Shown here piece after piece: positions 1-10,314 of a stretch of DNA of 64,000 nt. The stretch is from Bathynomus jamesi (taxonomy: Eukaryota; Arthropoda; Malacostraca; Isopoda; Cirolanidae), in contig JAJOZX010001002.1 of NCBI GenBank assembly GCA_023014485.1, forward strand, positions 564,001 to 628,000. The letters run 5' to 3'. Position 1 is the stretch's first letter. Every line of letters starts with the position of its first letter. The notes under the pieces were generated by a model. It was given only the letters and a program-made list of their open reading frames with translations, made no database searches and had not been told where the DNA came from. The translations under genes and the position numbers were made by a program.

Positions 1-226
1 CATTGAAGCTTTCTTTTAGTTAAGCCAATCACGTAATTCATTTGAACAGCCAGAACAGATTTGATGTGGCGCCCATGGTTTATCTTGGTCACCTAGATGG
101 CAACCAAAGTATAGCTTGTATATTTTCTTAATGTCGGTTGTAATACTTCGTCGCTGTGTTTTAGTTTGTCAACTGGCCGCATACGAAACAGAACTTGTCG
201 GGGTCATTCTTACATTGTTGAGGCAT
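1..226 (-). pseudogene. Fragment of a repeat-associated cysteine-rich protein (N-terminal part)
   Basis: Read on the minus strand from a Met at 226, the sequence gives KFCYVCGQ, then after stops and frame changes GDQDKPWAPH and CSGCSNELRDW. I recall this order (a C-x2-C start, a GDQDK-W-PH segment, a second C-x2-C) from a widespread uncharacterised ORF in arthropod repeats, so the assignment is from memory. It is broken by at least two frame changes and several stops and runs off the window edge. No function is claimed; paired C-x2-C motifs suggest zinc binding. Confidence 0.5.
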
Positions 227-979
227 GTTGACTGACCTGAGCAAACTATAAATTAAAAAAAATGTACACCAACTTGACACAAGTTCTTGGACTGACTGAT
301 CTTTTGACCACAAAGCATGGCGTTGTTGCCTGAAATCAATGCTGCTAGACGTAAAAGCTCACACCTGAAATACATAAGATGTATAATTAAGATAATTGAA
401 ATAAATAATGAATAAACTAAAAAAAACACAATAAAATAACACAATCAAATGTTGAAAATATTAGTATTTTGCCTATTTAAAATGGTTAAATCTGTGTATT
501 TATATATGCCTTCATCTTGAAACTATCGTGCTAGAAAAAATCTGAATGCAGTTTGGAATCAGCGTGAAAAATGCTATCAGCCACCACAAACTTACTCTGA
601 TGAAAATAGGTGTATATTAATTAGCTGACTTGAGGGTTAATATGTTTTAAATGACATGGGCTGAATCCGTAAATCAAAATAACTTTTTATGAGGTAGTTT
701 TAGTCGCTTTATTCAAATTTGTCACTCATTTTTTGTGCAAATGCATATTAATGGTGAAAATTATGATACTAATAATATATATATAAATACACTCATTTTT
801 GATCTGACGAGTATAATTTTGGGTTATTTTTTCGCTACTCTGCAACTTAATTAGTTTGTTGGTTTCTGTTCTGGCTATTTTTTTTCTAATTTGATTCAGT
901 TTGGTGGTGTTTGTGATAGAAATATGACGTGCCGTTCGTGTGGTTTCAACTTTGAGAACTTGATTCGTCATGTGCCCTA
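227..979. other. AT-rich stretch without a recognisable gene
   Basis: Short ORFs on both strands here are low-complexity and lack motifs. I see no terminal repeats or RNA gene. Confidence 0.6.
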
Positions 980-1096
980 GATGAAGACAAAGCATTGGAT
1001 GTTTTTATCAATTACGGCGTTATTCTCTCATCCTTAACTTGCCCGAAATGTGACAGTGAGTGCCTAATACGAAAAGTTCAGAAGATATTTAGGTGA
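980..1096 (+). pseudogene. Possible Merlin/IS1016-like transposase N-terminal fragment
   Basis: A 38-codon open stretch reads DEDKALDVF, then LSSLTCPKCDSEC, and stops at TGA. An amphipathic start followed by a TCPxC-x3-C zinc ribbon resembles the N-terminus of ISXO2/IS1016-like (Merlin) transposases. The DDE catalytic domain is not found downstream, so at best this is a relic. It could also be a chance match. Confidence 0.3.
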
Positions 1097-1115
1097 AATA
1101 ACCAGTATTAACCTG

Positions 1116-1178
1116 TTAGGTTGATTAAATGCCCGGTTAGGTTAATTGAATGCCAGGTTAGGTTAATTGAATGCCTGG
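1116..1178. repeat. 21-bp tandem repeat, 3 units
   Basis: Three adjacent 21-bp units of the form TTAGGTTRATTRAATGCCNGG. The array lies just outside the PolB C-terminus and could be a subterminal repeat of the Polinton, but no matching array is seen at the other end. Confidence 0.8.
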
Positions 1179-1209
1179 TGTGCACGCACACCAAGGAGAA
1201 AATGAAACC

Positions 1210-1268
1210 CTAATTGAAACAAATATACGTAATAAATAAACATACCGTTCCAATACACACACACACAT

Positions 1269-1322
<54 letters not shown>

Positions 1323-1727
1323 AATCAAGGATTAAGGAATCCAAAGGGTACGGTATCATAGGTACCAGGCATCTGGTAACGTTTCCTATAGGTGTTACGG
1401 CATACCTTCGTACCAAAGTTTCCTTCACATACCCCAGTTTCTGCGCCCGAAAATTGTGGGGCCCCACAGTCAGTTGGGGTAGATAGTCGCCCTCATCTTC
1501 CAAGCACACTAGATCCTTCAGCGATTCAAAGTTAACGACTCGTCGGTTCGCATGGTTAAGCGTGATACCCTTAGCCTTCACGATATATTTCATATCCTCC
1601 CCACCCTCACCGTTACCCCATAAGTTTTTGGCCATGTTGATACAAAGGAGTCAGCGTATGCACCATCACCATACTCATCCTTGATCTCGTCAGTCAACTC
1701 CCCGAGGAATTCACCAATAGGAGGTGT
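1210..1727 (-). pseudogene. Polinton protein-primed DNA polymerase B, C-terminal end
   Basis: On the minus strand the block PIGEFLGELTDEI, then YADSFVSTWPK, then KYIVKAKGITLNHAN and VVNFESLKDLV has the order of the thumb and C-terminal part of Polinton PolB. The reading begins directly against the left LTR of the gypsy insertion at 1725, with a frame change near 1635, and its tail runs into an AT microsatellite around 1280-1318. The polymerase motifs that should come just before (the YxDTDS catalytic palm) are absent, so this piece cannot be functional. Confidence 0.75.
1276..1320. repeat. (AT)n microsatellite preceded by (CA)n
   Basis: Alternating CA from about 1255 passes into roughly 20 AT units. 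It interrupts the 3' end of the PolB relic. Confidence 0.9.
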
Positions 1728-2133
1728 GGGGCCGCGCAGTTAATTTTCCGCATTTATATTATTTTTATATTAGTTACCGACAAACCAATTTTGCGCGTAC
1801 CAAATTGTATATATTTTATCACTGTGTAATTTTAAGAATCATATATAATCTTTATAAATAAGTATTGTACATAAATTTATATATATATATTTAATTAATT
1901 CAGCTGTATATAAAATAACAAAATCTTCTGTAAAATAACCTCAGCCAACCAAGAACTCAATAAACTCTGAAAACGACCGGCTTTTCCTTCAAGACGCCAA
2001 CCCCCCAAACGACAGGGAGAGAAGAGGACACGAGAGGCCCCTAAAAGAGATACCCAACAAAGCGATAGCTTGCCTCTCGTATCCTTCATTCTTCCCGGCA
2101 ACTACAAGTAGCACCAAGAAGGAACCAGCTACA
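1725..2133 (+). repeat. 5' LTR of Gypsy-1
   Basis: It begins TGTGGGGCCGCGCAG and ends GGAACCAGCTACA directly before the primer-binding site, giving TG...CA ends. There is no second copy in the window, so the edges rest on the neighbouring PBS and on where the PolB match stops. Confidence 0.65.
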
Positions 2134-2155
2134 ATTGGTGACCCCGGAGTGACCC
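2134..2155 (+). other. Primer-binding site of Gypsy-1
   Basis: ATTGGTGACCCCGGAGTGA follows the LTR. The TGGTGACCCC core resembles the tRNA-Trp-complementary PBS usual in CsRn1 elements, with small differences. Confidence 0.6.
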
Positions 2156-2285
2156 GAAGCAGCCAGCGGAAGCAGCATCCTTCAGTCGCCGGGCGGAACA
2201 AACCGAAGCCACGCCTCTTCGCCGCCCACCCGTAGTAGCCGGTCGGAACCAAAGCAGCAGCAGACCCGAATTACATTCCCGCAAG

Positions 2286-3026
2286 ATGGAATCTGTTGAA
2301 TCAGGAGTGCACCATGTCACCATCAAGCCACCCACGTTCTCTGAAGCGTCGGCCGCAGGATGGTTCTCCATCATGGAGGCACAATTCCACATTTCCAGAA
2401 TAACATCCGAAGAGACCAAATTTTTCCATGTTCTAGCCTCGTTACCCCCCGAAGTCGTCTCACGAATTTCAGCAGCAACTCTCTCCAACAAGTCGTACAC
2501 CGATTTAAAAGAAGAAATCGTGAGTCATTACGAAAAGACGAAGCCAGAACTCTTCGAACGACTCATCTCCAACACTCCTCTCACTGGAAAGCCCTCCCAA
2601 TTCCTTCAAGATATCCACCAAACGGCACTGAAGGTGGGCGTCAGCGATGATTTGGTGAAGCATAAATTCATCCAGGCGCTCCCATCCTCAATAGCGCCCG
2701 TCGTAGCAGCACAAAAGGAGCTGACGCTAACTCAACTCGGCAAACTAGCCGATGAGTTAATACCGTTCGCTCAACAAAGCTGCTACGCGGCGCCAACGTC
2801 AACTCGAGCCAATACAAGCCCAAGAACGAATATCCCCATCGGCCTAAAACCCTTCAGCGAGAATCAGCGGCCGGTGGTGTGCCGCGCGCACCTTTATTAT
2901 GGCCCCCAAGCAAGGACCTGCAGGCCATGGTGCAAGTGGCCAAATAAAGATGACGCCAAGCTGCTCCCCTCGTCACGCCCAAATTCAAGATCTTCCTCAC
3001 CATCAAGAGAAACGTCGGAAAACTAG
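2286..3026 (+). CDS. gag: Gypsy-1 Gag polyprotein
   Basis: 246 residues, beginning [16 protein letters not shown]. It has the usual gypsy capsid features: [12 protein letters not shown] near the start, then [13 protein letters not shown] and a helical stretch up to about residue 165. Near residues 200-215 the segment VCRAHLYYG followed by [10 protein letters not shown] supplies the C-x2-H...C-x3-C pattern typical of CsRn1 gag instead of a CCHC knuckle. The first ATG after the PBS is used. The reading frame is intact; it ends 11 bp before the first Met of pol, which is in another frame, so pol is probably reached by frameshifting or reinitiation. Confidence 0.85.
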   Translation: MESVESGVHHVTIKPPTFSEASAAGWFSIMEAQFHISRITSEETKFFHVLASLPPEVVSRISAATLSNKSYTDLKEEIVSHYEKTKPELFERLISNTPLTGKPSQFLQDIHQTALKVGVSDDLVKHKFIQALPSSIAPVVAAQKELTLTQLGKLADELIPFAQQSCYAAPTSTRANTSPRTNIPIGLKPFSENQRPVVCRAHLYYGPQARTCRPWCKWPNKDDAKLLPSSRPNSRSSSPSRETSEN

Positions 3027-3037
3027 ATAAGCAGGCT

Positions 3038-5956
3038 GTGATTAACGCGACGTCCGGCCTGCCGCTGATCTCAGTCGCAGCTCGCATCGCCAGTCTGAAG
3101 GTCAATTTTATCATTGACACAGGAGCGAGCATCTCAATTTTACCACCAACTTGTGTCAATGATTGTCAACTCCACCCAACCGCAGTAAAGATTTCCACCG
3201 CAAACGGTCAGCCGCTCGAAATATTCGGAGAAGTAACACTGGACATATCAATTCCTAAATTACGAAGAATATTCAGGTGGCCATTCGTCGTCGCCCAAGT
3301 CTCCAGTCCACTTCTCGGCGCCGATTTTCTATCCCATTATGACATCCTTGTGGACTGCAAGCATGGCATTTTGAAGGATAGAGCAACAACTCTTCAAGCC
3401 ACTACTAAACCTGTGCAATCCAAAGACCTTCACCTCATCAATATTAACCCTACCGACAAATTACCTCAAGAAATCAGGAACCTGCTTGACAAGTACTCCT
3501 CACTACTGAAACCAGCTCAACCGCAGAAAGTTTCCACCAACACTGTCAAGCATACCATCGACACTGGCAGCGCACCACCAGTGTTTGCAAGCCCTCGACG
3601 TCTTCCACCCGATAAATTATCCTCAGCTAAGGCTACTTTCAACAACTTACTTCAAGATGGAATTATAGAACCCTCAAAATCACCATGGGCCTCACCGTTA
3701 CACCTCGTTCCGAAGAAGATACCAGGCGAATGGCGGGCGTGTGGTGATTATAGAAGCCTAAACGCTGTCACGAAACCGGACAGATATCCACTTCCTCATA
3801 TAAGAAGTCTGTCAACATCTCTGCACGGAAAATCATGCTTTAGCAAAATCGATCTAGTCAGAGCATATCACCAAATTCCAGTCCACCCAGAAGATATCGA
3901 GAAAACGGCTATAACAACTCCATTTGGTTTATTTCAGTATTTATACATGCCATTTGGTTTAAGAAACGCCCCTGCAACATTTCAACGCTTCATGGATACA
4001 ATTTTCAGAGGAGTTGACTGCGTATTTGTGTATCTCGACGATATTTTAGTCCATTCAAATAACGCAGTTGACCATTTGAAAGACTTAGAACGCGTATTCA
4101 AGATCCTTCAAGAACACAATTTAAGAATTTCCTTAGAAAAATGCATATTTCAGCAATCCAAAATTGAATTTCTGGGTCATGAAGTTTCCCCAGCAGGCAT
4201 TCGTCCTCCTGTAAACAAAGTCTCCGAAATTCAAGATATTCCCCAACCGCAAGATTACCAAAGCCTCAGAAGATTCCTAGGAATGACGGGATTCTATCGC
4301 CATATGATACCCCGTTACGCCGATTTAGTCTCACCTTTAAGTGAAATCGTCAGAACTCAAGTCAAAAGCAAAAGTCTACAGTGGAACGACGAAGCAATTC
4401 AAGCCTTTCAAGATGTCAAGGATGCACTACGGAACGCCGTTACGCTTTGTCATCCTCTTCCATCAAGCTCAATCCTTCATTTAGTTACGGACTGCTCACA
4501 AATAGCAGCTGGAGCAGTTCTTCATCAAATAATCGACAGCACACCAGTTCCCATCGCCTTCTTTTCCAAGAAATTAACTACAACTCAGCAAGCGTACGCC
4601 GCATACGATAGAGAATTACTCGCAGCATACCTAGCCGTCCTGCATTTCCGTCAATTTTTAGAAGGTCGTCAAGTAATACTCTTCACGGATCACAAACCGA
4701 TGGTTTCTGCCTACAAGAGTCCCTTACGAGCCAAGACAGACCGACAACAACGTCATTGGTCTGCCATCACGGAATACGTATGCGATGTAATACATATCTG
4801 TGGATCCGAAAACGTCGTAGCGGACTGCCTTTCACGCAACGTAAACGCAGTACATATCGACGCTTTCGATTTATCAGCAATCGCGGAATCTCAACAAAAA
4901 GATCAAGAAACGCAAGAATTTCTCCCACGTCTCAAGCCGTTCCCGTTTCCAGAAAATACAACTTTATATTGCGATACATCCACGCCATATCCCCGTCCTT
5001 TTGTTCCCAAGCAGCATCGATCTTCCATCTTCAATCAATTTCATAATATTTCTCATCCAGGCATCAAGCAATCACTTCGTATCATTAAATCAAGATACTT
5101 TTGGCCCTCAATGAATAAGGATATTCGAACTTGGTCCCGAAATTGTGAATCATGTCAATCCTCAAAAATTTCTCGCCATACAAAATCAGAAATAACCCCC
5201 TTCGATTTACCAAGTTCAAGATTTGAAACGGTACATATCGACATCGTCGGTCCCTTACCGCCAACCACTTTGCCCGGTCAAACATATCCTTCCCCATATA
5301 GATATCTCCTAACCTGCATCGATCGTGCCACAAGATGGATAGAAGCATATCCTCTGATTGATACTACAGCCACATCAATAGCACACGCATTTCTCGATGT
5401 ATGGATTTCAAGATTTGGTGTACCACTGCAAGTCATAACGGACCGCGGATCCCAATTCGAATCCGAACTCTTTAGGGAACTCTCAGCTCTCATCGGATTT
5501 CACCGACTAAGAACTTTGTCGTATCGCCCTCAGACCAACGGAATAATTGAAAGATCTCATCGCACCATCAAGACAGCAATCATCGCTCGAAAACAAGATT
5601 GGCTCCCCGCTTTACCCATAGTTCTCCTTGGTTTACGCAGTCTCCCCAACGAATCGGGTTATTCACCGTTCACCACCGTCACCGGAACCACCCTATTATG
5701 CCCGAGGCCAATGATCGCCAATTCGTCGTCAAAATCCAATTCAAAATTCATCTCCGAATTAGCCAAGAAAATGACGCAAATCGATTTCGCCCAACTCTCT
5801 CAAGGAAACATTCACTCACCCCCAAATCATTCATTCCATCGGAACTCCACAAATCAAGCCACGTATGGGTACGCATCGACCGCGTTCGAAAACCATTCGA
5901 GGCACCATATCAAGGACCTTTCCGTGTTCTCGAACGCCACGATAAGTACTTCGTAA
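3038..5956 (+). CDS. pol: Gypsy-1 Pol polyprotein (protease, RT, RNase H, integrase)
   Basis: 972 residues. Aspartic protease with FIIDTGAS near residue 27; reverse transcriptase with the YLDDILVHS catalytic loop near 330; RNase H with [13 protein letters not shown] near 484 and FTDHKP; integrase HHCC zinc finger (HPGIKQS ... CESCQSSK) near 670-710; and a D-D-35-E core made of [22 protein letters not shown] and TNGIIERSH. All catalytic residues are present. Near 5690 the frame shifts: the last residues of this ORF are out-of-frame, and the true C-terminus continues in the frame that closes at 6063. Apart from that shift and the lost 3' LTR, the element looks fairly young. Confidence 0.9.
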   Translation: MINATSGLPLISVAARIASLKVNFIIDTGASISILPPTCVNDCQLHPTAVKISTANGQPLEIFGEVTLDISIPKLRRIFRWPFVVAQVSSPLLGADFLSHYDILVDCKHGILKDRATTLQATTKPVQSKDLHLININPTDKLPQEIRNLLDKYSSLLKPAQPQKVSTNTVKHTIDTGSAPPVFASPRRLPPDKLSSAKATFNNLLQDGIIEPSKSPWASPLHLVPKKIPGEWRACGDYRSLNAVTKPDRYPLPHIRSLSTSLHGKSCFSKIDLVRAYHQIPVHPEDIEKTAITTPFGLFQYLYMPFGLRNAPATFQRFMDTIFRGVDCVFVYLDDILVHSNNAVDHLKDLERVFKILQEHNLRISLEKCIFQQSKIEFLGHEVSPAGIRPPVNKVSEIQDIPQPQDYQSLRRFLGMTGFYRHMIPRYADLVSPLSEIVRTQVKSKSLQWNDEAIQAFQDVKDALRNAVTLCHPLPSSSILHLVTDCSQIAAGAVLHQIIDSTPVPIAFFSKKLTTTQQAYAAYDRELLAAYLAVLHFRQFLEGRQVILFTDHKPMVSAYKSPLRAKTDRQQRHWSAITEYVCDVIHICGSENVVADCLSRNVNAVHIDAFDLSAIAESQQKDQETQEFLPRLKPFPFPENTTLYCDTSTPYPRPFVPKQHRSSIFNQFHNISHPGIKQSLRIIKSRYFWPSMNKDIRTWSRNCESCQSSKISRHTKSEITPFDLPSSRFETVHIDIVGPLPPTTLPGQTYPSPYRYLLTCIDRATRWIEAYPLIDTTATSIAHAFLDVWISRFGVPLQVITDRGSQFESELFRELSALIGFHRLRTLSYRPQTNGIIERSHRTIKTAIIARKQDWLPALPIVLLGLRSLPNESGYSPFTTVTGTTLLCPRPMIANSSSKSNSKFISELAKKMTQIDFAQLSQGNIHSPPNHSFHRNSTNQATYGYASTAFENHSRHHIKDLSVFSNATISTS

Positions 5957-6063
5957 TAGAAAAAACTAACGGATCATCAGAAGCCATTTCAATTAATCGT
6001 TTAAAACCGGCGTTTAAAACCGGCGTACTTCACGCTCACTATCACTCATGTTGGTGTAGTTAA
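5690..6063 (+). pseudogene. Gypsy-1 Pol C-terminal tail, frameshifted
   Basis: In the other frame, [22 protein letters not shown], then [14 protein letters not shown] and SINRLKPAF form the DNA-binding GPY/F-like C-terminal segment of gypsy integrases ([10 protein letters not shown]). It overlaps the out-of-frame end of the main pol ORF, so one indel near 5690 separates them. Confidence 0.8.
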
Positions 6064-6099
6064 AGTAATGTTTTGGGGGAGGCAGTCCTACGTAATTTA

Positions 6100-7265
6100 G
6101 TGTCGCTAGTGAGGAAAGTGTCAGGGAAATACCTTTTTGAAACTTCGGCGGCTACACCCATCACCATGGGTAGCTTGACTAGTTTACAAGGTGTGAATAA
6201 TAAAGTATCTTTAAACTGAACATTACCTCTTATCTGCATCCGAATAAGTTTGTTCCCCCTTTTCAAGGGGTCGCCTGTAAATATCTCAGATGACTCGTGT
6301 TCAAGCAATTCCTCATAAAGGAACTGTGTCAAATTTTGCCCCGTTACGGGCAAGAATATACACAGTCATTTTTTTTAACTTGTCCGCTAATTTGACAATA
6401 TTGGATACAAAGAGTTTCATAAGGCTGTCGTGTGCAATCGTTTTAAAAACGTTTGTCCGTTTACCACATTTGTGACACTCATCCCACTCGACTTCCATGC
6501 ACTCATCGCATATAGTCTGGCTTAAGAGTGGATGTGGGATAACCTCTTTGGTTTCAGGGTTTGTGCAAGTTTCTATATCGTAGTACACGGTTGTACAGGG
6601 TTTATTTTTAGGCTTAGCATCTTTCATATAACATACATGCTTCACTCCATCTGCAGTGAGTGAAGCGGATGCTCAAATTTACCCCAATTATTCAGTATAT
6701 GAAACATACCACATTAACAGATACTCACTTTCCTGCAAGTGCCAATTGACTTATGGAGCTCAAAGCATTTATTATTGAAAAATGTACGTATACACACATT
6801 ACATTCCCTCTTCTCTGTTCCAACTACACGACTTTCACATTTGGGGCTTTTACACTGCTCACATACCATGTAGCATTCCTTACAATGTTTCACTATATCA
6901 TCAGCAAACTCGAGACATCCCTTACACAAATCATGATGCCTTCCATATTTTCGACTGTTATCATAACTAGCGTAGAGAGTCCTTATATTACGGATGGGGA
7001 GATACGATGTTCCTGACAATACTAAAATAAGTAGAGGTCTTGTACGATCTCTCACACAGCTTTTGAAAACATACACAGTCCTACGACGATCATCCATTCC
7101 AAATGCAACTATATGAACATTCATTTCCTCCTCTACCCTTCTCAGCTCTTCTGGACCCATATTACACTCAAACTCAAGCTTACAATCTGAAGCCAGTTTA
7201 CGAGCACCCTGCACAACTGGAGGAAACCAAATATTTTTGACCCGGGTATTCAGTACAGTAAACAT
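6100..7265 (-). pseudogene. Polinton DNA polymerase B, N-terminal and exonuclease region
   Basis: Three minus-strand pieces lie in order. At 7265-6714 is a cysteine-rich N-terminal domain (repeated C-x2-C such as CKGCLEFADD, CKECYMVCEQC). At 6645-6313 is the 3'-5' exonuclease start with TVYYDIETCT (ExoI D-x-E) and ILARNGAKFD (ExoII N-x3-F/Y-D). After a frame change near 6330 comes the end of the exonuclease region, LVKLPMVMG and RYFPDTF. The match stops at about 6105 where Gypsy-1 begins; palm and fingers are missing. Pairing of these pieces with 1210-1727 across the gypsy is inferred from motif order. Confidence 0.8.
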
Positions 7266-7313
7266 ATGGGCTAAGACTACTGCTATAAAGCCGCAACCAC
7301 AATCGACGTTTAT

Positions 7314-7685
7314 ATGCTTTCTGTATATTCCAGAATGACAAAGAGACTAAAGAAATACTGTGAATTAATAAAAATCTCTCATGAACTGCCCCGAGCAATG
7401 CAGCAGATGTTTATTAAAAATATCGACTCCGACTTTTTAAAATGCATCTGTGAAATCTGTCTTAACGTTATAAATTGCAATGTATCAATGAAACCACCTC
7501 AGAAGGCTCGCGTACGCCGTTACAAGAACATAATACACGCACTCGCTCATAAAAGTCAAACTGTAGGGACGAGAAAACGAATTATTGTAAAAACTGAAAA
7601 AACACCTGATGAGAAAAGAATCTTACACCAAGAAACTCTGCAAAAATTTCTTCACGAGTACGAAAATTATAAGAACCCGACATAG
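7314..7685 (+). CDS. Small basic Polinton protein with CICEICLNV signature
   Basis: 123 residues, Lys/Arg-rich. The signature FLKCICEICLNVINCN followed by a basic RVRRYKNIIHALAHK stretch matches a small conserved Polinton protein of unknown role that I recall next to the integrase gene. It is divergently oriented from PolB and 7 bp ahead of the next ORF. The frame is intact, although a typical hydrophobic or glycine-rich end is not visible. Confidence 0.6.
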   Translation: MLSVYSRMTKRLKKYCELIKISHELPRAMQQMFIKNIDSDFLKCICEICLNVINCNVSMKPPQKARVRRYKNIIHALAHKSQTVGTRKRIIVKTEKTPDEKRILHQETLQKFLHEYENYKNPT

Positions 7686-7691
7686 ATTCCT

Positions 7692-8219
7692 GTGGTTATT
7701 AGGCACAGCACGGGGAACGATGGACATGGTGACATAGGACCTGTACAGGATGATACAGCTGACCAGCCAAAGATTAAGGGGTCGGCCACACAACATATCG
7801 AGCATGTATTAAAAAGCACCCTCCCACATACATTGAGGTATGAAGGTTTAAGTCTTTATAATCTATTGAATGAGGACCCAGCTATACAATGGACCAATAC
7901 AGGCGAGATCATTGTGGAAGGATCAAAGGTACAGGGATCGAATATCGTAGACATTGTCCATGATCTGGTGCGAAAGTGGGATAGGCCCTCACCATCAGGA
8001 TGGAAGCATATTAAAGCAAGACTACAACAAATAAATGTCCCCAAAACATTGATAGGAAATCTGAACAGGTTAAAAGACTTGGAACATGCGACGCACGTGA
8101 CAGAATTGAAGACGCCATCAACCCCGCAGGTAACACCTTTGAAGAGGAGAAAGAAGAGGTTAAACAACGGTCAACCCTACCGACGTGCTTCTAAAATACA
8201 CAAATGGCTCACGTTTTAA
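7692..8219 (+). CDS. Conserved Polinton protein of unknown function
   Basis: 175 residues. The core LPHTLRYEGLSLYNLL, then IQWTNTGEIIVEG, GSNIVDIVHDLVR and GWKHIKARLQQINVP, then LIGN resembles a conserved Polinton/adintovirus protein placed between the small basic protein and the integrase. A basic, proline-containing tail (PLKRRKKR) follows. The ORF is intact and overlaps the integrase start by 16 bp in another frame. Its function is not known to me. Confidence 0.6.
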   Translation: MVIRHSTGNDGHGDIGPVQDDTADQPKIKGSATQHIEHVLKSTLPHTLRYEGLSLYNLLNEDPAIQWTNTGEIIVEGSKVQGSNIVDIVHDLVRKWDRPSPSGWKHIKARLQQINVPKTLIGNLNRLKDLEHATHVTELKTPSTPQVTPLKRRKKRLNNGQPYRRASKIHKWLTF

Positions 8220-9115
8220 ATAAACGTTATTATGACATTTCTAACCCAGCCTCCTATGGCGGCGTAGATAGACTATACAGAAGTGTTTACGGAGTAGGAA
8301 AAAAAGATATTGAGAGATTTTTGCGGGAGCAGGACGCTTATACACTTCATAAGCATGTGAGAAAAAGGTTTAAAACAGCCAAGACAACGGCTGCCTCGAT
8401 TGATTCTATTTGACAAGCAATGTTAAAAGAAAACAGGGTTCCTGGCTATTTTTGTACGGATATGGGGAAGGAATTTATAGGCCGTGCTTTTCAGAGCATG
8501 TTGACACGGTTTAATATCAGCTATTACACTACCAATTCTATACATAAGGCTTCTTTAGCTGAAAGAGTTCAACGTACCATAAAGGAACGCATGCACCGCT
8601 ATTTTACACATAAAAACACATACAGATTTCTAGACATTCTGGAATCATTGGCCTCATCCTACAACCGCTCACACCATCGCACGATTGGGACAACACCTAA
8701 CGAAGTTTTAGAAAGAGGTACGCTCCCGAGAAGAGATGGATCACCAACACCACCACACTCCGCGCATTTCAAAATCAATGATTATGTAAGGCTGTCGCGT
8801 TCGGGAAATAAATTCGCAAAGGGATTTGAGCAAGGATGGACACGTGAGATTTTTAAAGTTAGGGCTATGAGACCTAAAGGTGAGATATTGATGTATTACG
8901 TTAAAGATTTGAATGGGGAAGAAATCGTAGGAGGCTTTTACAGCGAGGAGTTGCAGAAAGTGGCATTTAATTTGGGAAAAAATGTGTTTAAAATTGAGAA
9001 AATTTTAGGAAGCAAAGGTTCAGGAAAGAGAAAAATGTACCTGGTGAAATGGCTAAGATACCCAGAAAGCTTCAACACCTATAGAAAAGCTGATGCAATA
9101 ATGAAGCTTAAATAG
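8204..9115 (+). pseudogene. Polinton retroviral-type integrase with chromodomain, first catalytic Asp deleted
   Basis: Two pieces: 8204-8413 (N-terminal region, LNKRYYDISNPASYGG ... HKHVRKRFKT) and 8420-9115 (rest). The second has CTDMGKEFIG (second catalytic Asp), KASLAERVQRTIKERM (catalytic Glu) and a C-terminal chromodomain (KIEKILGSKGSG ... YLVKWLRYPESFN). The core strand bearing the first Asp, normally followed by a hydrophobic strand, is missing between AASIDSI and the second ORF, and the first ORF stops with TGA. So an internal deletion removes part of the DDE fold and the enzyme is dead. Confidence 0.85.
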
Positions 9116-9123
9116 TATGCAAC

Positions 9124-9991
9124 ATGGCTCCTAACCATTTCTACGTCACACTCCCGTCCTCCTCGTCCCTGTCTGTATACCCTAACAAGACACTAGCCAA
9201 ATTTGTAACAGAGCTCCACGGACCCATTGAATTGGGTCGTGATTCGTATGAGGTGGGGATATGCGAAATTCAGCTGGACACCCTCTTTTTAAATATTGAA
9301 TATAAAGAATCCGTTTTTACGCTTCTTAGAGACACTGACGAGTATGAAAGAGCCGGGGTAGCTATGGATGAAACCTTACGTATCGCCCGGACTAAGGCTG
9401 CACAGTATTACCGTACAGAAGTAACACTAGGGCCGGGGCGTTATGGTTCGGCCGAGGATGTTGTGAGAGACTTAAACGTAAGTTTAAAAAACTCAATCCT
9501 TACGAATGATTTGGTATACGAAATCGTAAACAAAGGAAACCCTGCACATACACTAATCCTAAAATAAAAAACTAACAGACGTATTATAGACCGAAGAGTG
9601 TTCAAAATTATAACCAATGGACGATATAGTGCAGCCTTCCAAAGAGACATTTCACGAGGCACAGCATAACTTGTCCAGATTAATGTTTCAATTGAAGATG
9701 GAGAAATTGGCTGAAAGCTCTCAGCACCCAGATATGTACCATATTTACAGCAATATAGTGGAGCACCAGTTTGTTGGGGATACCCAGGCAAGCCTACTAC
9801 GCATAGCTCACATTCCCAACCATAGAGGAAGGAGTTTGAGTATTACGTATGACAGGCCCCATTATGTGAATGTTGCAGCTAATCTAATAACCAATTTCTC
9901 AATATATATAAGAACGATTGAGGGTGAAAACTTCCCATTCGGTAACGGGAGCTTAACAGTGAAGCTACACTTTGGACGCACTGAGTTATAA
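9124..9991 (+). pseudogene. Polinton penton (minor capsid, single jelly roll), frameshifted
   Basis: The first part (9124-9567) starts MAPNHFYVTLPSSSSL and contains SYEVGICEIQ, the usual opening of Polinton penton proteins. The second part (about 9617-9991, other frame) holds LSITYDRPHYVNV, SIYIRTIEGENFPF and GSLTVKLHFGR, the C-terminal strands of the same fold. The stop at 9565 and a frame change between the two pieces break the gene. Its stop codon overlaps the start of the next ORF (TAATG), a tight coupling as in an operon-like virus gene block. Confidence 0.8.
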
Positions 9992-10314
9992 TGGATAGAA
10001 AGCCTTTCACCCTCTATCGAGGGGTGAGATACCAGCGCGGTAGTGGACTTGGTCCATTTTTTCAATCATACTACGTACGGCTGTTCCTTTGCTGAAGAGG
10101 GGTGCCAGATACCTCGGAAGGAAAGCGCTACAATCAGGTCTTAACACTGCAGAAGACATATTGGCTGGGGCTAAACCTAAAGAAGCTCTAAAAATCATTT
10201 AAAGCGTACACGGGACGAAACCATCAAAGATGCAAACAGAAAAATGCGTGGTGGTGGGAAGAAGAGGGTTGACCGGAAGAAGGGAATACGTGGCATTAAA
10301 TGTAAAAGGATATG
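9991..10314 (+). pseudogene. pVI-like minor virion protein of the Polinton, broken
   Basis: The Met at 9991 overlaps the penton stop. The first frame reads YRGVRYQRGSGLGPFFQS and stops at 10095. A second frame from about 10077 reads AVPLLKRGARYLGRKALQSG, then NTAEDILAGAKPKEAL and stops near 10202. A third gives a basic tail (DANRKMRGGGKKRVDRKKG) up to about 10314. The Gly-rich start, amphipathic helix and basic end correspond to the Polinton/adintovirus homologue of adenovirus pVI. At least two frameshifts. Most of it is too short for simple ORF finding. Confidence 0.6.

Larger units (their letters stand above)
1725..6100 (+). mobile_element. Ty3/gypsy LTR retrotransposon, CsRn1-like (Gypsy-1), 3' LTR missing
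   Basis: The order is 5' LTR, primer-binding site, gag, pol and a purine tract (GGGGGAGG near 6074). The LTR starting TGTGGGGCCGCGCAG is not repeated after the purine tract; instead PolB sequence resumes near 6105. So the 3' LTR was lost, probably in the same deletion that removed the PolB palm. The gag carries a C-H-C-C motif rather than a standard CCHC knuckle, which points to the CsRn1 clade. The right boundary is approximate. Confidence 0.85.

Noticed and set aside
5956..6063. Possible env gene after Gypsy-1 pol
   Set aside because: The extra ORF is the frameshifted integrase C-terminus ([10 protein letters not shown]); no signal peptide or membrane segment follows.
7198..7398. 66-residue minus-strand ORF ahead of PolB
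   Set aside because: It overlaps the PolB N-terminus in another frame and the start of the next gene, without motifs; PolB cysteine motifs support the other frame.
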